Below are positions 8,801 through 18,247 of a DNA stretch of 41,270 nucleotides, in pieces. The stretch is from an uncultured Alphaproteobacteria bacterium. GTDB taxonomy: Bacteria; Pseudomonadota; Alphaproteobacteria; Micropepsales; Micropepsaceae. The stretch is from NCBI GenBank assembly GCA_937865685.1, contig CALMGU010000110.1, forward strand, positions 1 to 41,270, written 5' to 3'. The notes under the pieces are model-generated. The model saw only the letters and a list, made by a program, of their open reading frames with translations. It was not told the DNA's origin and made no database searches. The translations under genes were made by a program, and so were the position numbers. Every line of letters begins with the position of its first letter. Positions within the stretch are counted from its first letter, which is position 1.

Positions 8801-10621
8801 GGCTTCGCCGTCGGCCCGCTCCATCAGGAAATCCAGGATGGCGCCTTCTTCCGTCCAGCCATCGTCGCGCTTGAAGTGCATGGGGAAGGCGTCTTCGGCG
8901 ATCACCTTCAGTCCCAGATTCTCGAACACCGGCAGCGAGGCGGAGAGCGGCAGGACATCGCCCAGTACGTATAATTTGAGGCGCAGCGCGCTGTGCGCGT
9001 CGTCGGACTTTCGATAGGCGCGGGCCTCGACCTTCAATCCGTCCTTGCGGGCCGCCAGTCCCTCCAGCATTTCCAGGTCGATGGCGGCTTCTTCGGGAGA
9101 AAAAACGCTGCGATAGCCGGGATTGAACTCTGCCACGCGCGCGGTGAGGCGGCGCAGCCCCTCGCTGCGGCCATAGCGTGCGGACATCACGTCCAGCAGG
9201 GCATCGTCCCAGGTGCGGATCGCGTCGGCGATCTGCCGCTCCAGGGCGCGGACATCGACCGGGGGACGCGCGCCCGGACTGCGCCCGATGATGTAGTGGA
9301 TGCGCACCAGCGCGCTTTCGTCGAATGCCGAATTGGCCGCGGTCATGCGTCCGTTCAACGCCTGGGCGAGGATGGCGTGAATCTTCTCGCGCAACGGCGC
9401 GTTGATATGGTCGCGCGGCGCGAACAAAAGCGCGGAGACGAAGCGGTCGAAGCGGTCGAAGCGCAGGAAGAGCTTGACCTTGGGGCGCCCGCCCAGGCGC
9501 AAGACGCCCATGGCGGTTTCGAACAATTCGTCTTCGGAAATCTGGAACAGCTCGTCGCGGGGGAAGGTGTCCAGGATATGGGCGAGCGCCTTGCCGTCAT
9601 GGCTGGCGGGGGGAAAGCCCGCGCGGCGCATCACGGCGGCGCATTTCCTGCGCAGGAGGGGAATATCGCGCGGCGAAAGATTGTAGGCGTTGGAGGTGAA
9701 AAGGCCCACGAAACGGTGTTCGCCATTGAAGCGGCCTTCCGCATCGAAGGTCTTGACGCCCACATAATCCATGTGCGCCCGGCGATGGACCAGGCTGCGG
9801 GCATTGGATTTGGTCACGATCAAGGCTTCCGGCTGATCGAGATAGGCGCGCACATCGCCGGTCAGGGCCGGGCGTTCCGCGCTTTGCCGGATCACGCGCG
9901 CATCCTCGCTGGAGAGCGCGCCCAGCCCGCTGCCGGGCACCGGATCGATGCGTCCATACGTGCCGTCGGCATTCAACGCGTAATCGCGCGCGCCCAGAAA
10001 AGTGAAATGATTGTCCCCCAGCCAATCGAGGAAGGCCAGGTCTTCGGCGATGTCCACGCCCTTGGGCGGGTGCGCGGCCAGGCCCTCGCGGGCCTGTTTT
10101 AGCCGGGCCAGCATGGCTTTCCAGTCGCGCACCGCGTCCCGGCCTTGCACGAAGCTGGCGGTCAGCGCGTCCTTGAGCGCGGCTTGCGCCGGGCCTTGGG
10201 CGATCGCATCGGTCACCAGCACGATCACGCTGGTGGGCTTGCCCGCGATTTCGAGCATCGGATGAAACGCCATGCGGATGCGCGCGCCGGCGGCGATCGC
10301 GGCGGCGAGCGCGGTGTCGAACAGGAACGGCCGGTCGTCATTGACCGCCACCACCACGCTTTCGGGATCCCGCGCATTGCCGTCTTCCAGCACCGCCACC
10401 CGGATGTCGCCGCTTTTGTGCTGAAGCGCTTCGGCCCAGGCCATGCGGGCCAGCGCGGCCAGGCCTTCCGCCGTGCTGCGGTCGATATCGTCGCCGGCGG
10501 CGCCCGCGAACAGGCGGTCGAAGAATTGCCGCTCGTCGCCGCTCTTCAGGAGCGCGCGCGCCTCGCCCAGCAAAATCTGCGCCGCCTGGTCTTCGGAACG
10601 ATTCTGCTGGCTGGCGGTCAT
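5852..10621 (-). CDS. gdhB: NAD-dependent glutamate dehydrogenase, large (about 180 kDa) type
   Basis: This 1589-residue cytosolic enzyme oxidatively deaminates glutamate to 2-oxoglutarate and ammonium using NAD. The length and order fit the large bacterial GDH family: a long N-terminal regulatory region with ACT-like segments, then a catalytic core with RGGLRWSDRREDFR and VPVGAKGGFYPK (about residues 785-850), and the dinucleotide-binding part with VIGVGDMSGDVFGNGMLLS and VIGEGANLGVTQLGRIEYA. Homologues are called gdhB or, in Caulobacter, gdhZ, where the enzyme also affects cell division; that role is not shown here. The frame is intact. The start is ATG at 10621, and the stop directly follows repeat copy 2. 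The gene ends a 67-nt gap after the membrane-protein gene upstream, which is on the same strand. Confidence 0.97.
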   Translation of the reverse strand: MTASQQNRSEDQAAQILLGEARALLKSGDERQFFDRLFAGAAGDDIDRSTAEGLAALARMAWAEALQHKSGDIRVAVLEDGNARDPESVVVAVNDDRPFLFDTALAAAIAAGARIRMAFHPMLEIAGKPTSVIVLVTDAIAQGPAQAALKDALTASFVQGRDAVRDWKAMLARLKQAREGLAAHPPKGVDIAEDLAFLDWLGDNHFTFLGARDYALNADGTYGRIDPVPGSGLGALSSEDARVIRQSAERPALTGDVRAYLDQPEALIVTKSNARSLVHRRAHMDYVGVKTFDAEGRFNGEHRFVGLFTSNAYNLSPRDIPLLRRKCAAVMRRAGFPPASHDGKALAHILDTFPRDELFQISEDELFETAMGVLRLGGRPKVKLFLRFDRFDRFVSALLFAPRDHINAPLREKIHAILAQALNGRMTAANSAFDESALVRIHYIIGRSPGARPPVDVRALERQIADAIRTWDDALLDVMSARYGRSEGLRRLTARVAEFNPGYRSVFSPEEAAIDLEMLEGLAARKDGLKVEARAYRKSDDAHSALRLKLYVLGDVLPLSASLPVFENLGLKVIAEDAFPMHFKRDDGWTEEGAILDFLMERADGEAASLDEIRDLLQDVFHAVLSGAAESDGFNRLVIGAGLEWRDVVILRLVAKFLRQAAFSFSQDYMEQALARNPEIALLLTELFHARLDPKNHSDAEAAKIVAAIEAKLADVPSLDDDRIIRRFRNVIANILRTNYYQQGIGAIAVKLESAKLDDLPAPRPWREIFVYSPQIEGVHLRFGKVARGGLRWSDRREDFRTEILGLVKAQQVKNAVIVPVGAKGGFYPKTMPANPTRDQFMNTGVAAYKIFINTLLDVTDNLKSDGSVVPPPDVVRHDGDDPYLVVAADKGTATFSDIANGIAEGRGFWLGDAFASGGSHGYDHKKMGITARGAWEAVKRHFREMGRNIQAEDFTVIGVGDMSGDVFGNGMLLSKHIRLVAAFDHRHIFLDPKGDAAKSFAERQRLFDLPRSSWDDYNRDVMGPGGGIFARSLKEIALTPEVQALIGTSDTKLSPQALIQALLKAKADLLWFGGIGTYIKASTQSHLDAGDRANDALRINGNEVGAKVIGEGANLGVTQLGRIEYAKAGGRIDTDAVDNSAGVDTSDHEVNLKILLSGPYRRGEIDSQKRDALLAEMTDEIAELVLADNYDQTLALSVAEAAAPRDIDAGARFIRALEAKGKLDRAVEFLPGDADIQKLENDKKGFTRPELAVLMAYAKLDLDAEILDSTLPDDGAFAATLAAYFPNKAAQAFAAELSQHRLKREIVSTTISNRLVNLAGPVFVARMKEMSGCSGAEVARAFVVAEGAFGLEALKSRIDALDGKVEAQTQIRLYTEIAEILRRLGLWFLTHVSVKDDLAATIALYRAGVESLRTSYGALISPEQAEESRSRIARFTAPGVPEELARDIGLLPLMGVAPEIAQLARTTGHDITPVAALYFGVGARLGLDRIRLLAARISASEHWDRLAIRRLVDDLFAAQRALSQTLLAKLPATATAADARKALEDWTASHAQSLERTRGFLGALETTGELSIAKLTLANSQIHKLADI

Positions 10622-10687
10622 GAGCGCTTCCTGGAAAAGATTAATCCGTCCCGATTATGCTTCCGCGACAGTTTCCGCCGCATGAAT

Positions 10688-11338
10688 TCAGCGCAACGCA
10701 AGACCCGCCGGAAGGGGGATGCGCCGATGCCGGGCGATGGCGGCGAAAAGCCCCCCATGCAGCCCCAGGATCGCCAGGGCGTCCAGAGTGGCGTGGGGCC
10801 AGGCGAGGGTGAAGGCCGCGCCGATGGTCAGAAGGCCCGCGGGGACCTGAAACGCCGCAAGGCTTTTGGCGTCGTTCAGCAGCAGGGCCAGAGCCAGGGC
10901 TGGCGCGCCTGCGAACAGGATGGCCTCAAAGGCGGGAAAGGCGGGAGGAAGAACCAGGAACGCACCCATGCCCCAGGCCAGGCCCATATAAAGGAATGTC
11001 ACGCGCAGAGCGCGGGCCGCGACCGAAAAAGGCGCGCGGCCGAATGCGGTGGCGTTGGTGCGGATATAAGAATGGATCAGGCCCACCACGCCGGCCAGGA
11101 TGGACACGGCCCAGAGGAAATTGCGCCCCATGGTGCCGCCGCCCAGCAAAAGCACGCACGATCCCATCAGCATGAAAAGCGAGGCGGCGTGAATGGAATT
11201 GCGCAGCAGCATGGCCAGATGGCTGGCCTGGCTGGTTTCGGCATGCAGGCGCGCCAGCCGGTCCAGCGCGTCCAGCGGCAACACCGGCAAAGCCTTGGCG
11301 TGAGGGTGGAGAATATTGTCGTCTTCGGTGAGTGCCAC
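10688..11338 (-). CDS. Polytopic membrane protein of unknown function
   Basis: This is an integral membrane protein of 216 residues. The N-terminal 50 residues are soluble and contain LPLDALDRLARLHAETSQASH. About five or six hydrophobic segments follow, including SLFMLMGSCVLLLGGG, FLWAVSILAGVVGLI and VTFLYMGLAWGMGAFLVL. I do not recognise the family and see no catalytic motif. The start is probably GTG at 11338, with GGGGA four to five bases upstream; a TTG at 11350 would extend it by four residues. It lies divergent from the exonuclease gene, and the 75-nt gap holds a CtrA-like site. It may be co-transcribed with the glutamate dehydrogenase gene 67 nt downstream. Confidence 0.75.
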   Translation of the reverse strand: MALTEDDNILHPHAKALPVLPLDALDRLARLHAETSQASHLAMLLRNSIHAASLFMLMGSCVLLLGGGTMGRNFLWAVSILAGVVGLIHSYIRTNATAFGRAPFSVAARALRVTFLYMGLAWGMGAFLVLPPAFPAFEAILFAGAPALALALLLNDAKSLAAFQVPAGLLTIGAAFTLAWPHATLDALAILGLHGGLFAAIARHRRIPLPAGLALR

Positions 11339-11386
11339 GCTTCCCCGCAAGCGTTGAAAAGCCTGTTTCAGGCTCGGCTGACCCGG

Positions 11387-11401
11387 TTAACAAGACCTTA
11401 A
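11387..11401 (+). promoter_or_regulatory. CtrA-type binding site TTAA-N7-TTAA
   Basis: The sequence TTAACAAGACCTTAA has exactly the TTAA-N7-TTAA form of the CtrA box known from Caulobacter and relatives. It ends 12 nt before the ATG of the exonuclease gene at 11414 and lies 49 nt from the start of the divergent membrane-protein gene. So close to the ATG, it would more likely repress the exonuclease gene or act on the divergent one. CtrA itself is not in the window. Confidence 0.55.
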
Positions 11402-11413
11402 CAACAGGACTAC

Positions 11414-12004
11414 ATGATTCGTTCCATCGATTCCATGACAGCGCCACATCTGACGATCTTCGATCTGGAGTTCACCGCCTGGGAGGGTTCGCTGGCCCGC
11501 CAATGGCTGGGTCCGGGCGAGTTCAAGGAAGTGATTCAGATCGGCGCGGTCCGGCTGAACCTGCAAAGCCTTGAGCTGGAAGACAGCTTCGATTGCCTGG
11601 TCCGCCCGCGGGTCAATTCCGTGCTTTCGGATTATGTCGAAAATCTCACCGGGATTTCGAAGGTCCGGCTCGCCAAGGACGGCGTCGATTTTGAAATCGC
11701 CTATCGCCGGTTTCTGGATTTTGCGAAGGACGGCACCATCGCCGCCTTCGGTCATGACGAATGGGTGCTGGAGGAGAATATCCGCCTCTATGGCCTCAAG
11801 GGCTTGCCGCCGATGCCGGACTTTCTGGAGCTGCGGGAATGGTTTTCCCAGCGCGGCGTCAATCCCAGGGGCCTTCATTCCTGCGATATCGGACCCAAGC
11901 TGGGTGTGCCGTTCGAGGGCCAGAAACACGATGCTTTATGCGATGCCCGATCGATCGCGGCAGGAATGACGGTGCTGCTGAAACGCGGCCCCAACCTTTT
12001 TTGA
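11414..12004 (+). CDS. DEDDh 3'-5' exonuclease (RNase T / DnaQ-like)
   Basis: This is a 196-residue protein with a single exonuclease fold. The acidic metal ligands are visible in order: D17 and E19 in IFDLEFT, D115 in GHDEWVLEENI, H172 and D177 in KHDALCDAR. This is the DEDDh set, which cleaves DNA or RNA 3' ends with two metal ions. LTGIS near residue 79 is also typical. The substrate cannot be told from sequence; the protein lacks the extra domains of Pol III epsilon. An alternative start is the ATG at 11435, seven residues in. The promoter region carries a CtrA-like box. The stop is followed directly by repeat copy 3. Confidence 0.88.
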   Translation: MIRSIDSMTAPHLTIFDLEFTAWEGSLARQWLGPGEFKEVIQIGAVRLNLQSLELEDSFDCLVRPRVNSVLSDYVENLTGISKVRLAKDGVDFEIAYRRFLDFAKDGTIAAFGHDEWVLEENIRLYGLKGLPPMPDFLELREWFSQRGVNPRGLHSCDIGPKLGVPFEGQKHDALCDARSIAAGMTVLLKRGPNLF

Positions 12005-12117
12005 AGCGAGCACTAGCTTTCTTCCCCGTGCGTGCGGTGAGGCTGGCGATCAGCCAGCCGAACGCTGACGGGGGAAGATGTCTTTCGAGGGTTTACCCCG
12101 AGAAAGACAGATGGGGG
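12005..12117 (+). repeat. Modular palindromic element, copy 3 (right half)
   Basis: This copy carries only the right half of the long unit. It has CACTAGCTTTCTTCCCCGTG, a hairpin with GGCTGGCGATCAGCCAGCC inside, then GACGGGGGAAGATG, a second hairpin TGTCTTTCG...GAGAAAGACA, and AGATGGGGG. It lies between the convergent exonuclease and secreted-protein genes; the last G is 9 nt from the stop codon of the latter. Confidence 0.75.
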
Positions 12118-12126
12118 CAACAAAGA

Positions 12127-12897
12127 TCAGCCCGCGTCGGGCAGTGCGAGCACCTTGCTCAACCCCATGGCGATGGCGCGGGACGAGGCGCGGCCGGCGG
12201 CGCCGGCGGAAGGCACGAAGCTGACCAACAGCGTGCGGCCGGAAATGGCGATGGTGGGCTTGTCGCCTTCCACGATGCGCACGGAATCGAAGCGGCGGAC
12301 AAAGGCGCCGCGGCCCGCCGGCGTGGCGACGATATGCTCGATCCCCATCGCACTGTTGACCAGGGCGTCGAAGGCATTGGCCCGGACATCGTCATTGTTC
12401 TTCAGGATCGATTCGTCGGCGGAAAAGCGCAGCTTCAGCTGCTGCACGTAAGCAAGGTGGCTGGCTTCATCCGCCAAGGCCGCCGTCAGGCTGGCCGCGG
12501 TGACCTGGAGCTTGGGCGGGGCGGTGGCGTCGCCGTTGCGGGTGGCGGGGATGCCGCTGGGCGCCTGCTGCGTATAAAGCGTGACGCCGCCCCAGACCGA
12601 GACCTTCAGGGCCAGCGCGCCAGTATCGTATTTGAGCTCGCGACCGCCCAGCGCCACCCGGTCGCCGTAAAGGACAAAATTCTCCGGACTGTCGTCGAAG
12701 CGCAGCAGATATTTGTCGCCATAGGGCAGGAGGGTGAAATTGATGTCGTCGGCGGCGCTGTAATCGCCGGCCGCGACGCCGCCGACCCGGTCGGCCGACA
12801 GCCGCGCGGCCATGGGGTCGGTGGGCTCCTGCGCCGCCGCGCCGCCCGCGCCCAAAAGCGCCAGGCCCAGCAGAATCGAAATTGCGCGCGCGCTCAT
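12127..12897 (-). CDS. Secreted protein of unknown function (DUF4908-like)
   Basis: This is a 256-residue protein starting MSARAISILLGLALLGAG with a signal peptide cleaved near AAAQ. The mature domain has strands such as INFTLLPYGDKYLLRFDD, YDTGALALKVSVWGGVTLYT and a helix-rich centre (SLTAALADEASHLAYVQQLK), ending with ISGRTLLVSFVPSAG. The pattern resembles DUF4908, a periplasmic alphaproteobacterial family of unknown role; this assignment is from memory and tentative. The start at 12897 was chosen for the signal peptide; the open frame extends to 12996 with a non-secretory leader. The aconitase gene is divergent, 180 nt away. Confidence 0.65.
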   Translation of the reverse strand: MSARAISILLGLALLGAGGAAAQEPTDPMAARLSADRVGGVAAGDYSAADDINFTLLPYGDKYLLRFDDSPENFVLYGDRVALGGRELKYDTGALALKVSVWGGVTLYTQQAPSGIPATRNGDATAPPKLQVTAASLTAALADEASHLAYVQQLKLRFSADESILKNNDDVRANAFDALVNSAMGIEHIVATPAGRGAFVRRFDSVRIVEGDKPTIAISGRTLLVSFVPSAGAAGRASSRAIAMGLSKVLALPDAG

Positions 12898-13077
12898 CTT
12901 TCTTTGTTCTTCACTGTCCCCGCATGCGCGAAACATGCATCCCTTGTCCACATGCTGGCCGGTGAATAGGGCGATTTTAAGCCTCCGGGGCCTCATAATC
13001 GCGGCAAAAGCGCTATCTTTTGGTAAGGATTTTGACTAAATCCGGCGCAGCCGAAGCAACCGAAAAGGCGCCCTCCC

Positions 13078-15789
<2,712 letters not shown>

Positions 15790-15802
15790 TCGACACGACA
15801 TG

Positions 15803-15831
15803 AAAAAGCCGCGCGGGCCGCGCGGCTTTTT
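15803..15831. terminator. Bidirectional Rho-independent terminator after acnA
   Basis: A perfect 13-bp stem runs A5-GCCGCGCG / CGCGCGGC-T5 with a 3-nt GGC loop, followed by TATTTT. It starts 13 nt after the aconitase stop. The A-run gives a U-tail on the other strand, so it can also end transcription of the minus-strand ORF at 15842-16243. Confidence 0.9.
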
Positions 15832-15841
15832 ATTTTGCGCG

Positions 15842-16243
15842 TCAGAGTTCGGTATCGAAGATCTGCGCGGGCGATCGCGGCTCTTCGTATGCGGCCAGCC
15901 TCTGTGCGGGGCCTTGCGCGCGGTCGGGCATCATCTGTCCCAGAAATTGCGCGATAAAGGCGGCGTCCAGGCGGGGTGCGTGGGGACTGTACCGGAACGG
16001 CACAGTTTCCGGCGTCCTTGGTTGGCACGTGGCGTTTTTGCGCCGGTCCTTGCCGGACCGGGTTTCGGGATAGGGCTCATCGCCCAGGTTGGCGTGCAAG
16101 TTACTGATAGGGCTTGCTTTTTCAGAGGCGCGCGCCTTTGCCGCCGCGACCAGGGCGGTGCTGCAGACAGGCGGTTGGAAATCGTCGACGAGCCTCATGA
16201 GGGGGCGGCAACGCAAGTCCCGGACCGCCCAGACCCGCATCAA
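15842..16243 (-). CDS. Hypothetical small protein
   Basis: This is an open frame of 133 residues. The C-terminal half looks like real protein: LGDEPYPETRSGKDRR, then PRLDAAFIAQFLGQMMPD and RLAAYEEPRSPAQIFDTEL. The AFIAQ...AAY pattern is reminiscent of short hypothetical proteins I have seen in alphaproteobacteria. The first 45 residues are less convincing, and the true start may lie further in; no good Shine-Dalgarno is visible, and TTG at the codon before HANLGDEP is possible. The orientation places its 3' end 11 nt from the acnA terminator, consistent with a transcribed gene. Function unknown. Confidence 0.45.
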   Translation of the reverse strand: MMRVWAVRDLRCRPLMRLVDDFQPPVCSTALVAAAKARASEKASPISNLHANLGDEPYPETRSGKDRRKNATCQPRTPETVPFRYSPHAPRLDAAFIAQFLGQMMPDRAQGPAQRLAAYEEPRSPAQIFDTEL

Positions 16244-16316
16244 GGGTTACCCCTTTTTTAAGCCCCCTTGCCCATACTCACGACCCAAGAACGGGCCGGA
16301 AAATCCGGCCGGGACG

Positions 16317-18017
16317 GTGGTGTTGCTTCAACAGTCGCTCCAGAAAGGAACCGAGGTCCGCGCCGCGATCGGTGCGACCCACGACAATGCGCGCATGCGG
16401 CTGGCATCGCAGGCGGCGCGCGTGGTGGTGCTCGACTGGCAGGTGGCTGAAGAATCCATTCATTGGGACGGCGCCACCGACATTCTGCCGTTCCCGCTCA
16501 GCAACGGTCATCCGCAAGTCTTTCTCGATGCGGTGACGCGCGCGGGCCGCGATGCGCTGTCGGTTCTTTTGGACGACAAGTCTCCCTATTCCTCGCAATT
16601 TGAACTCAATCTGGAAGTGGCGTCGGCCTTGGGCGCGGTGGGCCTGACTTTCGCGGGCACCAGGGTGCCGGACAGCGAGGGGCGCACCGAGCGGCTGATC
16701 GGCCTTTTGCGCGAGAGCACGGAAAAGCAGCGCGAAATGCAGCGGCTGACCTATCTGGCCACCCGCGACGAACTTACCGGCCATCTTAACCGCAATGCGC
16801 TGCGCACCGAGCTGCAGCTCGCGATCTCGCGGGCCAAGGAAGAAAACCGTCATTGCGCCTTCCTGGTCGCCTCGATCGACCGGCTGGCGATGATCAATGA
16901 CGGTTACGGCTTCGATGCGGGCGAGGAAGTGATCGTGGGCGTGGGCGAGCGCCTGGCCAAATCCCTGCGCGCCAGCGACATTATCGGGCGCACCGCCGGC
17001 AACAAATTCGGCGTCATCCTGAAGAATTGCCGGGAAAATGAAATCGCTATCGTCACCGCGCGCCTGAAACGGGCGGTGCGCGATCACGCCATCGACACGC
17101 GGTCGGGCAAGGTTTCCGCCACCACTTCGGTGGGCGCGGTGTGGCTGCCGCTGGCCGCGGCCACCAGCCAGGAAGCGATGCTGCGCGCCGAACAGGCGCT
17201 GGAACGGGCCCGCATCAATGGCCGCGACGGCTTCGCCGTCTATGCCCAATCGCCGCAACGCGACACCGCGCGCCTGCGCCAGATGAGCATCGCCGACGAT
17301 GTGGTCCAGGCGTTGAAGGACAATCGCCTCCGGCTCGCCTATCAGCCCATCATCAATGCCAGAAGCCGCAAGCCCGTCCATTATGAATGCCTGCTCAGGA
17401 TGCTGAAGCCCGACGGGCAGGAAGTCTCCGCCGGACATTTCGTGCCCGCCGCAGAGCAGATGGGCATCGTGCATCTGGTGGACCGCTTCGCGCTGGAAAC
17501 GGCCGTGGCGCAGATGACGCGCCATGGCGATATCAGCCTGGGCGTCAATGTCTCGGGCACCGCCGCGATGGATCCGGTCTGGCTGCAGCGCTTCGTGGAT
17601 CATGTCCGCGACAATCGCGATGTGGCGGACCGCCTGGTGGTGGAACTGACCGAGACCGCCGCGCTGCATCAGTTCGAGGAGAATGCCCGCTTCGTCTCGC
17701 AGCTGCGCGAGCTGGGCGCCAAAGTGGCGATCGACGATTTCGGCGCGGGCTATACCTCGTTCCGCAATCTGCAGATAATGCATGTCGATGTGGTCAAGAT
17801 CGACGGTTCCTACATCAAGGATCTTTCCGCCAATCCGCAGAACCAGGTGTTCGTGCGCACCTTGACCGAGTTGGCCAAGAATCTCGGCATGCGCGTGGTG
17901 GCCGAATGGGTGGGCTCGGAAGAAGACGCCGCCTTGCTGGAAGGCTTCGGCGTGGATTACTTCCAGGGCTTCTATTTCGGCGAGCCGTCGCTGGAACCGA
18001 GTTGGTCGAAGGGCTAG
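16317..18017 (+). CDS. GGDEF-EAL protein with degenerate GGDEF (c-di-GMP phosphodiesterase candidate)
   Basis: This is a cytosolic signalling protein of about 566 residues. It has an N-terminal PAS-like sensory region (ARVVVLDWQVAEESIHWDG), a GGDEF domain from about residue 150 (RDELTGHLNRNAL), and an EAL domain from about 330. The cyclase signature at residues 227-231 reads AGNKF instead of GGDEF, so diguanylate cyclase activity is unlikely. The EAL signature reads ECLLR with its Glu kept at 357. Other catalytic motifs are present: DDFGAGYTSF near 473, and KIDGSYIKDL. It is therefore probably a phosphodiesterase, with the GGDEF domain acting as a sensor or as a dead domain. The start is uncertain: tandem GTG codons at 16317/16320, TTG at 16323, or ATG at 16395. 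Confidence 0.88.
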   Translation: MVLLQQSLQKGTEVRAAIGATHDNARMRLASQAARVVVLDWQVAEESIHWDGATDILPFPLSNGHPQVFLDAVTRAGRDALSVLLDDKSPYSSQFELNLEVASALGAVGLTFAGTRVPDSEGRTERLIGLLRESTEKQREMQRLTYLATRDELTGHLNRNALRTELQLAISRAKEENRHCAFLVASIDRLAMINDGYGFDAGEEVIVGVGERLAKSLRASDIIGRTAGNKFGVILKNCRENEIAIVTARLKRAVRDHAIDTRSGKVSATTSVGAVWLPLAAATSQEAMLRAEQALERARINGRDGFAVYAQSPQRDTARLRQMSIADDVVQALKDNRLRLAYQPIINARSRKPVHYECLLRMLKPDGQEVSAGHFVPAAEQMGIVHLVDRFALETAVAQMTRHGDISLGVNVSGTAAMDPVWLQRFVDHVRDNRDVADRLVVELTETAALHQFEENARFVSQLRELGAKVAIDDFGAGYTSFRNLQIMHVDVVKIDGSYIKDLSANPQNQVFVRTLTELAKNLGMRVVAEWVGSEEDAALLEGFGVDYFQGFYFGEPSLEPSWSKG

Positions 18018-18025
18018 TTTTTAAA

Positions 18026-18247
18026 ACCCTCTCAGGCCTTCGCATTGCAAGCGCGTTCATACGCTGTCGCTATGAGCCGGCCACCTCCTCCTCTATGCGC
18101 TACGCGCAGAAGGGGGGAGGCGGAGCTGTGAACGCTGCAACAAGCGCTGGATTGTCTTGGCTCAGGCTTTCTTCCCCCGTGCGTGCGAAGCACGCTGATG
18201 GGGGAAGATGTCTTCCGAGGGCTTGCCTGAGGAAGACAGATGGGGGG
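18026..18247 (+). repeat. Modular palindromic element, copy 4 (full length)
   Basis: This is the most complete copy. It reads AACCCTCTCAGGCCTTCGCA, then ACGCTGTCGCTA (18061-18072), CACCTCCTCC, a GCGC hairpin, GGGGGGAGGCGGAGCTGTG, the linker AACGCTGCAACAAGCGCTGG, and CTTTCTTCCCCCGTGCGTGC-GAA-GCACGCTGATGGGGGAAG. It ends with ATG, the hairpin TGTCTTCC...GGAAGACA, and AGATGGGGGG. It fills the convergent gap between the EAL gene and the PAS kinase gene, and its final G touches the stop codon of the kinase gene at 18248. Confidence 0.8.

Noticed and set aside
6047..8974. 975-residue open frame on the plus strand inside the glutamate dehydrogenase gene
   Set aside because: It is the exact antisense shadow of a well-recognised gene; its translation is His/Gln/Gly/Arg-rich with no family motif, as expected from GC-rich antisense DNA.
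18026..18247. Insertion-sequence remnant as explanation for the palindromic elements
   Set aside because: No transposase fragment, no target duplication that I can see, and the same modules recur with covarying stems; a REP/palindromic-element explanation fits better.
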